From contig NZ_JAGPWC010000029.1 in the NCBI RefSeq assembly GCF_018119405.1, positions 1 through 64,000 on the forward strand: a DNA stretch of 64,000 nucleotides, written 5' to 3'. Of this stretch, positions 43,897 to 52,542 are shown piece after piece. This DNA comes from Massilia sp. ST3. GTDB lineage: Bacteria > Pseudomonadota > Gammaproteobacteria > Burkholderiales > Burkholderiaceae_D. Below the pieces are notes generated by a model. It had not been told where the DNA came from. It did no database searches and saw nothing but the letters and a program-made list of their open reading frames with translations. The stretch's first letter is position 1; every line of letters starts with the position of its first letter. The translations under genes were made by a program, and so were the position numbers.

Positions 43897-44817
43897 TTAA
43901 CCCCGAACGCCGAATACGGGCGTCGTCCCATTGCCGGATGGCGAGGGGATCCGCTTCACTTCCACGTGCTCGCGCACGGCGTCGCGCAGCATTTTCATCA
44001 ATACCTCCCGCGGGCCGGGCGCGGACGTATCCGGCTCGACCAGCTGCACGGCGCTGCCGAACTCGCGGACATTGCGTCCCAGCGGAATGTTCGCTGATTG
44101 TCCCGGCGCGAGATCGACGACGCGTGGCTGCATCGCGCCATTGACGTGGAACCCGACCAGCGCGGTCTTGTCGGTGCGGCGGTTGAGAACCTGGGCATGC
44201 ACGGTCGCCGCATCGCCCGTACCGGACATGCGGTACCGGATCTCCACGCCGTCGACGGTCTGGCTCGTGCGGCGCAGGTAGCCACCGGTCCAGGTACGCA
44301 GCACTTCGGGTTCACCCAGGAAGGCGCTGCGGAACTCGGCCACCTGGGCCGCCAGGCGCCGCCTGGCGTCGGCCTCGTCGTCTCCGGTCACGGTCGCATA
44401 CTTCGTGAACTGGCAGCGCTCGTACATCGCGGATTTGCCAAGATAGCTGTAGACGATGCTGTAGCGCCCTGGCGGCAGCAGATCGATGTTCAGGTCTGTC
44501 AGTTGCGTTTGCGCGCGCAGCTGTTTCGCCGCTGTCCTGGCGTCTTCCTCCGTCGCATGCTCGGTCATGCTGATGCGGCGTTCGGGACAGGCGCGCCCCT
44601 GTACCGGCTCGTGGCCCGTCGAGAACACCAGATACTGGTTGGCGCTGGCCGCGCCCATGATGGCCCAAAGCACGCAAGCCCGGGCGAGGAGAGGACGGAA
44701 GTTCGCCAAGCGGCTGGGTGCGCATCCAGCCTGGCCAGAAGCAGGGCGGTGTCGCGCAGAAGTTGTTAATTTGCACAAGCTCTGGTTTCCCGGTCGTGCC
44801 TGAGGTATCGTCATCAT
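43897..44817 (-). CDS. Exported protein of unknown function
   Basis: A 306-residue protein. The start shown (ATG at 44817, tandem ATGs, GAGG upstream) gives a long polar leader before the hydrophobic segment LLARACVLWAIMGAASA; a TTG just before that segment would give a normal signal peptide but has no ribosome site, so the start is uncertain. The mature part has two Cys near the N-terminus, then mixed alpha/beta sequence and a likely beta-sandwich C-terminal half (DGVEIRYRMSGTG, VHAQVLNRRTDKTALVGFHV). Divergent from the PDZ/Cys4 gene at 44935. Family not recognised. Confidence 0.55.
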   Translation of the reverse strand: MMTIPQARPGNQSLCKLTTSARHRPASGQAGCAPSRLANFRPLLARACVLWAIMGAASANQYLVFSTGHEPVQGRACPERRISMTEHATEEDARTAAKQLRAQTQLTDLNIDLLPPGRYSIVYSYLGKSAMYERCQFTKYATVTGDDEADARRRLAAQVAEFRSAFLGEPEVLRTWTGGYLRRTSQTVDGVEIRYRMSGTGDAATVHAQVLNRRTDKTALVGFHVNGAMQPRVVDLAPGQSANIPLGRNVREFGSAVQLVEPDTSAPGPREVLMKMLRDAVREHVEVKRIPSPSGNGTTPVFGVRG

Positions 44818-44855
44818 TCGCCTCGGGTTGTCAAAAACGCATTGCCAGTCTACCG

Positions 44856-44871
44856 GGGAAATGCATTTCCC
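44856..44871. promoter_or_regulatory. Candidate operator palindrome
   Basis: A 16-base perfect palindrome (GGGAAATGCATTTCCC) lies in the divergent space between the genes at 43897 (leftward) and 44935 (rightward). Its symmetry and position suit a dimeric regulator, but it matches no family signature known to me. Confidence 0.35.
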
Positions 44872-44934
44872 GCGACGGTTTATGGCCGCCACGCCGCGAT
44901 GAGCCGCTTGCATCATCTTTTCTTTTCCAAACCT

Positions 44935-45768
44935 ATGTCCCGTATTTTTCTCTCAGCTATTTCCGCATCGATTCTTGCTACCGTCGCCGCTCCCGGTGCC
45001 GCATTCCAGCCCCCCGGCGCGGAGGCGGTCTTCGGCGTCAAGCTGTATCCTTCACCGGTCAAGGGATGCCATGCCGGCGTCTGCGCTGAGGGAGTCCTGA
45101 TCAGCGAGGTGGTACCGGGCAGCGAAGCGGCGCGTCTTGGCTTGCTTGCCAACGACTTGATCACCAAGGTCTCGAGTACGCCCACGACAAAAGTCCGTAT
45201 CGTCAGCGATGTACTTGGCACACCGGATATCAGGATCCCGCTCACCATTTACCGCAAAGGGATGTTTACGACGGTCTGGGTTGGCGGGGAAACCCCCAAG
45301 GCCGCTGTCGCCCGGGGGCCCCAGTCCGAGGCCGAAGCCGAGCCGGCAATGGCCGAGGCGCTGCCGGCGCCGGTCGTACCCGTCGCGCCCGGCGCCGTCC
45401 TGATGCATCCACCGGTCCAGGCCGCCCCGGCGGCGAGCGTTCCTGGCGGGGCGAGGAAACGGCCGGGCGCGCCGGATGCGTCCGCTTACCTGGGCAAGTT
45501 ACGCAAATCCATGCGCCTGATGGCGAAATCCTGCGGCAAGGACGATGTCCGGATTGGCGGCACGCTGCCGGCCGATGGCCGCGTGCTGGAACGGGTGAAC
45601 GTTTCCTATCGCGCGGCCTGTCCGGGCAAAGCGAGCGTCACGGGCACCATCCACGGCTATGTCGGCGACGGCCTATCGTGCGCCAACTCGGACATGCGTC
45701 CGCTCGATCTGCCCTGCCGGCCCGAAGAAGCCCGCATTACCGTCGAGGACGTGCAGGCTGGAGAATAA
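44935..45768 (+). CDS. Exported PDZ protein with C-terminal Cys4 domain
   Basis: A 277-residue exported protein (signal peptide SAISASILATVAAPGAA; start at 44935). A PDZ-like domain spans about 55-120 (VLISEVVPGSEAARLGLLAN), then a Pro/Ala-rich linker, then a C-terminal domain of about 92 residues with four Cys (AKSCGKDD, CPG, GDGLSC, DLPC). The same C-terminal domain is carried by the neighbouring convergent lipoprotein at 45794, with roughly half its positions identical. PDZ domains bind peptide C-termini, so it may act as a periplasmic adaptor. Function of the Cys4 domain is unknown; two disulfides are likely. Confidence 0.7.
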   Translation: MSRIFLSAISASILATVAAPGAAFQPPGAEAVFGVKLYPSPVKGCHAGVCAEGVLISEVVPGSEAARLGLLANDLITKVSSTPTTKVRIVSDVLGTPDIRIPLTIYRKGMFTTVWVGGETPKAAVARGPQSEAEAEPAMAEALPAPVVPVAPGAVLMHPPVQAAPAASVPGGARKRPGAPDASAYLGKLRKSMRLMAKSCGKDDVRIGGTLPADGRVLERVNVSYRAACPGKASVTGTIHGYVGDGLSCANSDMRPLDLPCRPEEARITVEDVQAGE

Positions 45769-45793
45769 GGCTCCGGCCTGCGCAGCGCCGGTT

Positions 45794-47233
45794 CTAGTTC
45801 GTACGGGTCACGCGCTCGACAACGAAGCGCGCTTCCTCGGGCTTGCAGGGGAGGTCGATGGACCGCATGTCCGAACCCACGCAGGACAAGCCGTCGCCGA
45901 TGTAATTGCGCAGCTCTCCGGTGAAGCGGACCTGGCCCGGGCAATGGCCCACGTAGTGGACATCGACGAGTTCCAGCACCTTTTTACCGCCCGGCCTGTT
46001 GCCGTTGATACGGATGTCGTCCTTGCCGCAGGACTTGGCCGCTAGGCGGATGCCGGCGCGCATGCGCTCCAGGTAGTTGGCCACTTCCTGCTCGCGCGCC
46101 CGTTGGTCCGCTTCCGCCTTCTGGCGGCGGCGCTGTTCCTCCGCTTCCGCCACCTGCCGGCGCCGCTCTTCCTCGCGTTCGCGAGCGGCGGCCTCGGTCT
46201 TGCGCTTGCTTTCCCGTGCGGCGTCGTCGCGCTGCTTCTGTGCTGCGGCCTGCTCGGCCGCCGTGTTACGCTGCTGGGCTGACGTGTTCGCCTGTGCCAG
46301 GGTCGCAGAGGGCTGTCCGGAAGGTCGTGCCTGGCGCGCGGCGCTACCGGTGGACTGGCCGGCGATTCCCTGGCTGGCAATGCGCTTGCGTGTTTCCTCC
46401 TCTAGACGGTCCAGGCGGGCCTGCCGTTGGCGTTCCTCGTTCAGCGCGGCGCTCGCGCGCGCAAGATTGGCGTTGCCTCGCTCTATGTCGGCATTGGTTT
46501 TGGCCATTTCGGATGCGAAGGTGCCGACGAATGCATTGAACACGGCGGCGGCCTGGCGCTGCTCCTCGCGCCGCTCCTCCGCCCTCCTGGCATCGCGCTC
46601 AGCGACCCGGGCGGAGGCGATCGTGCTGTAGTCCTGTGCTATCGCCTTGAGCTCCGAGGAGCGCTCAGGGCGGGGAGCGGCAGGAACATAGAGGCTTAGC
46701 TTGAATCTGGTTCCGTCGACGGTCTTGCCGTCGCTGGACGGTGTAAATTCCGCTACGCCGCTCCTCATTCTGTATACACCATCGAAGCGTAAGGAATGGC
46801 CGGCGAACGAATATTGCACCAATGGTGAATTTTGCGCGGCCGGATAGAATAGATAGACGTGGTTTTTGTCAAAACGGCCGCGGAGCGGAGACTCCGTATA
46901 GTTGTTGTCAGCGCAGGAGGTTACATCGATCCGGCGGCCTTCGAACTCGTTGCCGGCGAGTGGGCGCAGTTCCAGGTAACTCACCCGTAGAAACTTATAT
47001 TCGGCATTACAGCCGAACGGCTGATTTTCGGACTCCATTTCCTCTAGCGTCTCATATGCCGTGTAGAGAGGAACGGATGCTCGGGTAGAACCGGCCTTCT
47101 GCAAGATGAGCGCCGCCGACTCTTCCGCCGTGAGATAGCGGCTTGGCGGAGGTGCGCTCGCACACGCGGAGAGAAGCACCGCAGCGAACGGGATGAAAAC
47201 GTTTTTTAAACCTTTGAAACCGGTTCTGGACAT
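45794..47233 (-). CDS. Coiled-coil lipoprotein with C-terminal Cys4 domain
   Basis: A 479-residue lipoprotein (lipobox LLSAC after a signal sequence). Residues about 30-185 form a probable beta-rich domain with Cys; about 190-385 are a long Arg/Glu/Ala/Gln coiled coil (VAERDARRAEERREEQRQAA and onward); the last 92 residues are the Cys4 domain shared with the neighbour at 44935 (AKSCGKDDIRI, CPG, GDGLSC, DLPC). The coiled coil could span the periplasm from an outer-membrane anchor. It ends 25 bases from its convergent neighbour. Codon usage in the N-terminal half is less GC-biased than in neighbouring genes. Confidence 0.7.
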   Translation of the reverse strand: MSRTGFKGLKNVFIPFAAVLLSACASAPPPSRYLTAEESAALILQKAGSTRASVPLYTAYETLEEMESENQPFGCNAEYKFLRVSYLELRPLAGNEFEGRRIDVTSCADNNYTESPLRGRFDKNHVYLFYPAAQNSPLVQYSFAGHSLRFDGVYRMRSGVAEFTPSSDGKTVDGTRFKLSLYVPAAPRPERSSELKAIAQDYSTIASARVAERDARRAEERREEQRQAAAVFNAFVGTFASEMAKTNADIERGNANLARASAALNEERQRQARLDRLEEETRKRIASQGIAGQSTGSAARQARPSGQPSATLAQANTSAQQRNTAAEQAAAQKQRDDAARESKRKTEAAAREREEERRRQVAEAEEQRRRQKAEADQRAREQEVANYLERMRAGIRLAAKSCGKDDIRINGNRPGGKKVLELVDVHYVGHCPGQVRFTGELRNYIGDGLSCVGSDMRSIDLPCKPEEARFVVERVTRTN

Positions 47234-47364
47234 AGCAGTATTTTATTGACTAAAGGAAAGCGGCTGTAATTTTGCCATACCGCTTCTCAACAGCAATATG
47301 TAAGCAAAAAATACAACAGATTTCGGCGCTGGTGCGACGATATCTTCTTCCCTCATCAAGCAGA

Positions 47365-48438
47365 TTATTTGTCCATGGCCTGGAACAGCGCGGTGACGAT
47401 GGCCGCCAGCTCGTCCTGCGGCATGTCCGCGTTATTCAGCAGCACCACGGCCCGGCCGTCCGCCGGGTCGTAGGCGATCAGGCTCTTGTAGCCGCCGAAG
47501 GCGCCCGCTTCCCAGGCCAGGGAACGGGCGCCTTTGTTCGTCGTGAGCGGCTGCACGCGTCCGCCCAGGGCGTAGTGCTCGGCCGGGTCGTGCACCGTCG
47601 ACAGTTCGCGCAGGGCGCGTTCCGACAGCAGCTTGTTCTTGTACACGGCGTCCATCAGGTCGACCAGGTCGCGCGCGGTGCTGTAGACGGTGCCGTTGGC
47701 GGCCAGCATGGGGGCGGCGGGCGGCGACTTGCGCTTGCCGTCGGCGCCGTAGCCTACCGCCATGCCGACCGCGTCCTCGTAGCCGGTGGCCGCGAAGCTG
47801 GTGTCGCGCACCCCGGCGGGCGCGAACACCAGTTCCTCCACCACTTCGGTGAACGGCTTCTTCATCACCCGCTCGACCACGGCCGCGGCCAGGATGAAAT
47901 TGGTGCCCGAGTACTCGAAGCGCTCGCCCGGCGCGAAGGCCGGGGCGCCGGTGCCGAAGCGCAGCGCAGCTTCCTCGGGACCGATCTCCAGGGCCTCGAC
48001 CTTGCTGTCCTTGCGCATCGCCTCGGCCAGGCCGTTCGGGATGCCGCTGCGGTGCGCCAGCAGCTGGCGCAGGGTGACGGCGCCGTTCGGGGCCGGCAGT
48101 TCCGGCAGGTGGCGCGCGATCGGCGCGTCCAGGTCGAGCTTGCCCATGTCGGCCAGGCGCAGCACCGTCACGGCGGTGATCCACTTGGTGGAGGAGCCGA
48201 TCATGAAGCGCGTGTCCTTGGTGTTCGGCTGCGACTCCTCGCGCAGCGCCTGGCCGCGCGCGCTGACCACCAGCGGCGAGGCCGCGTCCTTGCGCACGGC
48301 GGCCACGCCGCTGTAGTGGGCGGGCAGCTGCCTGTCGATCAGGGGCTGGGTGGTGGCGGTCGCGAACAGGGTGCAGCCGGACAGCAGTGCAAGGGTGGCG
48401 GCGAGCAGCAGGGAGGCAAGCAGACGGGGACGCATCAT
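47365..48438 (-). CDS. Beta-lactamase-fold serine hydrolase, lipoprotein
   Basis: A 357-residue protein of the class C beta-lactamase/penicillin-binding protein family (S12). The nucleophile motif SxxK is Ser82-Lys85 (GSSTKW), the second motif is the Tyr in EYSGTN (Tyr176), and the lipobox is LLSGC. Such lipoproteins are mostly D-Ala-D-Ala carboxypeptidases or esterases, not resistance enzymes; the substrate is unknown. It faces away from the isochorismatase-like gene at 48546. A related protein is at 50409. Confidence 0.85.
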   Translation of the reverse strand: MMRPRLLASLLLAATLALLSGCTLFATATTQPLIDRQLPAHYSGVAAVRKDAASPLVVSARGQALREESQPNTKDTRFMIGSSTKWITAVTVLRLADMGKLDLDAPIARHLPELPAPNGAVTLRQLLAHRSGIPNGLAEAMRKDSKVEALEIGPEEAALRFGTGAPAFAPGERFEYSGTNFILAAAVVERVMKKPFTEVVEELVFAPAGVRDTSFAATGYEDAVGMAVGYGADGKRKSPPAAPMLAANGTVYSTARDLVDLMDAVYKNKLLSERALRELSTVHDPAEHYALGGRVQPLTTNKGARSLAWEAGAFGGYKSLIAYDPADGRAVVLLNNADMPQDELAAIVTALFQAMDK

Positions 48439-48545
48439 GGCTCCAGGTCGGTTGGACGAAGTGGCATTGTAGGACGCCCGGCGTAAAGACGGCGCGTGCG
48501 CCGGGAGGGGCCGGAATCGTGAATACTGCCGCCAGGAGGAACCTC

Positions 48546-49136
48546 ATGGACGACACATCCCTCGACCCGGCGCGCACGGCGCTGGTCCTGATCGACCTGC
48601 AGAACAGCAACGTCAGCCGCCAGCTGGCGCCCTACAGCGCCGAGCAGACGGTCGGCAACTGCGTGCTGCTGGCCCAGGAAATGCGCGGGCGCGGCGCGCT
48701 GGTGATCTACGTGCACGTGCTGGTCAACGAACTGCCGGCGCCGCTGGCCGACTCCCCGATGCGTCCGCCGGGCGCGCCGGCGGCCCCGCCCGACGCCTCG
48801 CGCCTGGCCCCGACGGCCGGGGTCGACGCCCAGGACACCGTGATCACGAAGCGCCAGTGGGGCGCTTTCTACGGCACCGAGCTCGACCAGTTGCTGCGGC
48901 GGCGCGGCATCAAGACCCTGGTGCTGGGCGGCATCGCCACCAATTTTGGCGTGGAATCGACGGCGCGCGCCGCCTTCGACCGCGGCTACGCGCTTGTGTT
49001 CGCCGAGGATGCGATGAGCAGCTTCGATGCCGACGCCCATGGCTTCGCCTGCCGCACGATCTTCCCGCGCATGGGAAGGGTGCGCTCGACGCGTACCCTG
49101 ATCGACATGCTGCAGGCGGGAACGGGAGACGCGTAG
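48546..49136 (+). CDS. Isochorismatase-fold hydrolase without catalytic Cys
   Basis: A 196-residue isochorismatase-like hydrolase. The start at 48546 has AGGAGGA eight bases upstream. Asp17 (LIDLQN) and Lys102 (ITKRQW) of the catalytic triad are present, but the usual nucleophilic Cys is Gly135 (ATNFGVESTAR), the arrangement of true isochorismatases such as EntB and PhzD rather than cysteine amidohydrolases. No siderophore or phenazine gene is nearby, so the substrate is open. Its TAG stop is supplied by the first bases of a family A repeat (CGTAGGG at 49132). Confidence 0.85.
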   Translation: MDDTSLDPARTALVLIDLQNSNVSRQLAPYSAEQTVGNCVLLAQEMRGRGALVIYVHVLVNELPAPLADSPMRPPGAPAAPPDASRLAPTAGVDAQDTVITKRQWGAFYGTELDQLLRRRGIKTLVLGGIATNFGVESTARAAFDRGYALVFAEDAMSSFDADAHGFACRTIFPRMGRVRSTRTLIDMLQAGTGDA

Positions 49137-49250
49137 GGTGGACGGCTTTGCCGTCCACGCGGCGATAGTTACCGGCTCCGTTTTCGCGCAAGATCCGGCG
49201 AGCAGGGGTTGAACTCCGCGCCTTGCCCTGAAGGTTTTGTTAGGCGCTCT
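49132..49250. repeat. Chimeric element: family A left half, family C right half
   Basis: The left 80 bases carry the family A end (CGTAGGGTGGACGG) and the interior found in copies 1 and 4. Near 49213 the sequence switches, and 49213-49250 matches 62478-62515, the right end of the family C element, at 36 of 38 positions. No matching right end of family A is present. It supplies the stop of the upstream gene and ends 5 bases before the stop of the downstream one. Confidence 0.8.
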
Positions 49251-49255
49251 TAAGC

Positions 49256-50242
49256 TCAGCCGGCGCGTTGGATGTCCGCCGTGATCTCGAACGAGCGCAG
49301 GCGCGCCGCGTGGTCGAAGATCTGCGAGGTGATCATCAGCTCGTCTGGCCGGGTGCGGGCGATGAAGGCCTGCAGTTGCTTCTTCACCGCGGCCGGCGAA
49401 CCGATGGCCGAGCAGGACAATACGCTGTCGAGCATCATGCGTTCCGGCAGCTCCAGGCTCTCGAGATAGCCGGGCTTCGGCGGCTTGAGCCGGCCTGGAC
49501 GGCCGCTGCGGAGGTTGACGAAAGCCTGCTGCATCGAGGTCGCGAGCAACTGGGCCTCCTCATTGCTGTCGGCGGCGAACACATTGAATCCCAGCATCAC
49601 ATACGGCTTGGCCAGCTTGGCCGAGGGACGGAAATTGGCCCGGTACAGCTCGATCGCCTGCAGCATCATTTGCGGCGCAAAATGCGAGGCAAAGGCGTAG
49701 GGCAAACCGAGCTGGGCGGCCAGCTGGGCGCCGAACAGGCTCGAGCCCAGGATCCACAGCGGCACGTCCAGGCCCTCGCCAGGCACCGCGCGCACCGGAC
49801 GGCGGTTCGAACCGGCAAAATAGTCCATCAGTTCCACCACGTCCTGCGGGAATTCGTCGGCATCCGAGGCGAGGTTGCGGCGCAGGGCGCGCGCCGTGAC
49901 GTAGTCCGAGCCGGGCGCGCGGCCCAGGCCCAGGTCGATACGGCCCGGGAACAGCGCCTCGAGGGTGCCGAACTGCTCGGCAATCACCAGGGGCGAATGG
50001 TTGGGCAGCATGATGCCGCCCGCACCGACCCGGATGCGCTCGGTGCCGGCCGCCACGTAGCCGATCAGCACGGAGGTGGCGGCGCTGGCGATGCCCGGCA
50101 TGCCATGGTGCTCGGCCAGCCAGAAGCGCTGGTAGCCCCAGCGCTCGCCATGCTGGGCGAGGTCGAGCGAACGGTGGAAGGAAGTGGCCGCATCGCTGCC
50201 TTCGGCGATGGGCGAAAGGTCGAGGATCGAGAAAGGAATCAT
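49256..50242 (-). CDS. Luciferase-like flavin monooxygenase (YhbW type)
   Basis: A 328-residue FMN-dependent monooxygenase of the bacterial luciferase superfamily. The family starts [12 protein letters not shown], so the ATG at 50242 is chosen although the frame is open further upstream. Family blocks are [28 protein letters not shown], and the phosphate-binding GRAPGSD. The reductant is FMNH2 or F420H2 in the superfamily; FMNH2 is expected here. Natural substrate unknown. It is convergent with the isochorismatase-like gene across a chimeric repeat. Confidence 0.88.
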   Translation of the reverse strand: MIPFSILDLSPIAEGSDAATSFHRSLDLAQHGERWGYQRFWLAEHHGMPGIASAATSVLIGYVAAGTERIRVGAGGIMLPNHSPLVIAEQFGTLEALFPGRIDLGLGRAPGSDYVTARALRRNLASDADEFPQDVVELMDYFAGSNRRPVRAVPGEGLDVPLWILGSSLFGAQLAAQLGLPYAFASHFAPQMMLQAIELYRANFRPSAKLAKPYVMLGFNVFAADSNEEAQLLATSMQQAFVNLRSGRPGRLKPPKPGYLESLELPERMMLDSVLSCSAIGSPAAVKKQLQAFIARTRPDELMITSQIFDHAARLRSFEITADIQRAG

Positions 50243-50321
50243 GGGGCGATGATACGCCGATGCCTGTTTTCGCGTGCGCAGCGGTCCGGTTTTGTGAGCA
50301 GGAATGGTCAGGGTGTAAAGA

Positions 50322-50350
50322 TTGACCCTCGCCAGGTCCCTCCTTATGAT
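50322..50350 (+). promoter_or_regulatory. Predicted sigma-70 promoter
   Basis: TTGACC (50322-50327) and TATGAT (50345-50350), each five of six consensus bases, are separated by exactly 17. Predicted start near 50357, about 52 bases before the serine hydrolase ATG at 50409. Confidence 0.65.
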
Positions 50351-50408
50351 GGACGGGTAATGATGCCGGGCAATCCCGGCTTTTCCTGGACCTGCCCGCG
50401 AGCCCGCC

Positions 50409-51629
50409 ATGCGCCGAATCCTGCATCATTCCGTCCTTGCCGCCGCCTTGGCGATCGCTGTCGCCGGCTGCAGCCATCTCCAGGACCGGGACCCGTCCGC
50501 CATGGCTGAACGGCGTTTCGACCGCGCGCACCTGGCCGCCATCGACCGCGCCGTGAACGAGGCGGTGGCGGCGCGCAAGCTGCCGGGCGCCGTGTTCCAC
50601 CTGGAGCGCGACGGCGCCGTCTACGAGCGCGCTTATGGGAAGACCAGCTACGAAGCGGACGCCGTGCCGGTCACGCCGGACACCATCTTCGACGCCGCCT
50701 CGCTGACCAAGGTCATCGCCACCGCGCCTTCGGTGTTGATGCTGGCCGAGGAAGGCCGCATCGACCTCGATGCGCCCCTGATCCACACCTTCCCCGAGTG
50801 CGCCGGCGGCGGCAAGGACACGATCACGGTGCGCCACCTGCTGACCCATACCTCGGGCCTGGCCTCGGGACTGCCGGCCAAGCCCGACTGGCGCGGCGAC
50901 GATCACGCCCACGCGCTCGCCTGCGGCCAGCAGGTCACCCATGCGCCCGGCACGTTCTTCCGCTACTCGGACATCAATTACGTGCTGCTGGGCCAGCTGG
51001 TGCGGCGCGTGTCCGGCATGCCGCTGCACCAGTTCGCCCAGCGCCGCATCTACGGGCCGCTGCGCATGCGCGATACCGGCTACCTGCCGCTGCAACGGGT
51101 CGCGGCGGCGGCGATCGCGCCGACCCAGAAGGGCGCCTTGGCAGGCGAAGGCCTGCACGGCGACCTGGCGCCAGGCCAGCTGTTGCAGGGCGTGGTGCAC
51201 GACCCGACCGTGCGCCGCATGGGCGGCGTGGCTGGCTCGGCCGGCGTGTTCTCGACCGCGCGCGACATCGCGCGTTTCGCCCGCATGCTTCTGAACGGCG
51301 GCGAGCTCGATGGCGTGCGGGTGCTGGCCGCGGACAGCGTGCGCCTGCTGACGACGGTCCAGACCCCGCCCGGCATCACGGCCCTGCGCGGCCTGGGTAT
51401 GGACATCGATTCGCCCTACGCCAAGCGCCCGCGCGGCAGCGTGTTCCCGGTCGGCAGCTACGGCCATACCGGTTTCACCGGCTGTATCCTGTGGATCGAT
51501 CCGCAGTCGCGCATTTTCTATGTCTTCCTGTCGAACCGCGTGTATCCGGACGACAAGAGCAACGTGCTGCCGCTGTACACCGAGCTCGGCACATTGGCGG
51601 CCCAGGCGGCCTCGTCAGCCCAGCCGTGA
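50409..51629 (+). CDS. Beta-lactamase-fold serine hydrolase, lipoprotein
   Basis: A 406-residue S12-family protein with lipobox VAGC. The nucleophile motif is Ser98-Lys101 (ASLTK), the second motif the Tyr in RYSDINY, and the third GHTGFTG near the C-terminus. It resembles esterases/carboxypeptidases of the EstB or PBP4* type. It is more distant from the paralogue at 47365 than a recent duplicate would be. It has its own strong promoter and stands alone. Confidence 0.87.
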   Translation: MRRILHHSVLAAALAIAVAGCSHLQDRDPSAMAERRFDRAHLAAIDRAVNEAVAARKLPGAVFHLERDGAVYERAYGKTSYEADAVPVTPDTIFDAASLTKVIATAPSVLMLAEEGRIDLDAPLIHTFPECAGGGKDTITVRHLLTHTSGLASGLPAKPDWRGDDHAHALACGQQVTHAPGTFFRYSDINYVLLGQLVRRVSGMPLHQFAQRRIYGPLRMRDTGYLPLQRVAAAAIAPTQKGALAGEGLHGDLAPGQLLQGVVHDPTVRRMGGVAGSAGVFSTARDIARFARMLLNGGELDGVRVLAADSVRLLTTVQTPPGITALRGLGMDIDSPYAKRPRGSVFPVGSYGHTGFTGCILWIDPQSRIFYVFLSNRVYPDDKSNVLPLYTELGTLAAQAASSAQP

Positions 51630-51761
51630 TGTCGAATTGGCATTGCCATTCGGCTACCGTGCGCTCCTTTTGAGTCGGCCTTACTACACTCGGCCTCACA
51701 AGCAAGTTATCTCATTGATATTGCTGAGATTTTTTGAGCCCCGAAAATATAGGAGATCGAC

Positions 51762-52454
51762 ATGAATATGAACAAGCTTCTGAAAGGCCTGCTGGGTGCT
51801 TCCGTCGCCGCCGCCATGTTCGGCGCCACCGCCGTCCAGGCGCAAACCACCGCCACCACCGGCCAGACCACGGCGACCGGCTCCCAGAGCGGCAGCAGCA
51901 TGAACGACCAGAGCAGCGGCAGCTCGTCCGCGAGCGCCACCGGCAGCTCGCAGTCGCAGGACAAGAAAGACAAGAAGGACAAGAAAGACAAGATGCACAA
52001 GAAGAGCGATTCGCAAAGCGGCACCTCGGGCACTTCGGGCGCCACCAGCGGCTCCAACACCAGCAATAGCAGCATGATGGAAAGCGGCACCACCAGCGGC
52101 GCCAGCGACATGGGCAACACCAGTGGCACCACCGGCGCCACCGGAACCAGCGGCAGCAGCACCAGCGGTTCCAGCGGCATGAGCGGCAGCAGCACCAGCG
52201 GTTCCAGCGGCATGAGCGGCACCAGCGGCAGCAGCTCGGGCGTCGAGGCGGGCCGAACCGCCACCGGCAATTCGAGCGAACCGCCGACCCGGTCGAGCAG
52301 CTCGATGAGCACCAGCGGCTCGAGCGGCGCCACCGGCACGACCAGCGGTTCCAGCGGCATGACCGGCACCACGGGTACCACCGGCACCACCGGCACCACC
52401 GGCACGACCGGTACCACCTCCACGCCACCGGCCGACCCCAACAAGCGCTGGTAA
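51762..52454 (+). CDS. Exported Ser/Gly/Thr low-complexity repeat protein
   Basis: A 230-residue protein with signal peptide (LLGASVAAAMFGATAVQAQ) and, after it, almost only Ser, Gly, Thr, Ala and Met. A Lys/Asp block (DKKDKKDKKDKMHKK) interrupts the low-complexity part near residue 70. It contains a perfect 11-residue tandem repeat and six TGT triplets near the end. AGGAG precedes the ATG. Such sequences suggest an extended, perhaps surface or matrix-associated polymer. No homologous family was recognised. The encoding DNA repeats are prone to slippage in 33- or 9-base units, which keeps the frame. Confidence 0.7.
   Translation: MNMNKLLKGLLGASVAAAMFGATAVQAQTTATTGQTTATGSQSGSSMNDQSSGSSSASATGSSQSQDKKDKKDKKDKMHKKSDSQSGTSGTSGATSGSNTSNSSMMESGTTSGASDMGNTSGTTGATGTSGSSTSGSSGMSGSSTSGSSGMSGTSGSSSGVEAGRTATGNSSEPPTRSSSSMSTSGSSGATGTTSGSSGMTGTTGTTGTTGTTGTTGTTSTPPADPNKRW
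52149..52214 (+). repeat. Perfect 33-bp tandem duplication in coding DNA
   Basis: Two adjacent identical 33-base units (52149-52181 and 52182-52214), each 11 codons, inside the Ser/Gly/Thr repeat gene. Identity at the third codon position as well shows a recent duplication rather than selection on protein alone. Confidence 0.9.
52362..52415 (+). repeat. Nine-base tandem repeat in coding DNA
   Basis: Six in-frame units encoding Thr-Gly-Thr, differing only at third positions. Copy number could change without a frameshift. Confidence 0.85.
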
Positions 52455-52486
52455 TCCCCGGTCCGCTTCACGCGGCCGCCATCATG

Positions 52487-52510
52487 ACACCGGATCCCTG
52501 GATCCGGTGT
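52487..52510. terminator. Terminator-like hairpin
   Basis: An 11-bp perfect inverted repeat (ACACCGGATCC and its complement) with a two-base loop lies between the stops of the convergent genes at 52454 and 52543. The T-run is weak (TGTCGTTT on the plus strand). Confidence 0.45.
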
Positions 52511-52542
52511 TGTCGTTTACAGGGGCGAGGCGGGCCTCGGGT

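Noticed and set aside
47272..48486. Open frame opposite the serine hydrolase
   Set aside because: Antisense shadow with Gly/Arg/Gln-rich product.
47365..51629. Beta-lactam resistance genes
   Set aside because: Both proteins have S12 motifs but as lipoproteins of the esterase/carboxypeptidase kind, with no AmpC-like features or ampR neighbour.
52149..52415. CRISPR-like repeats
   Set aside because: Repeats are adjacent, in frame and coding; there are no spacers and no cas genes.
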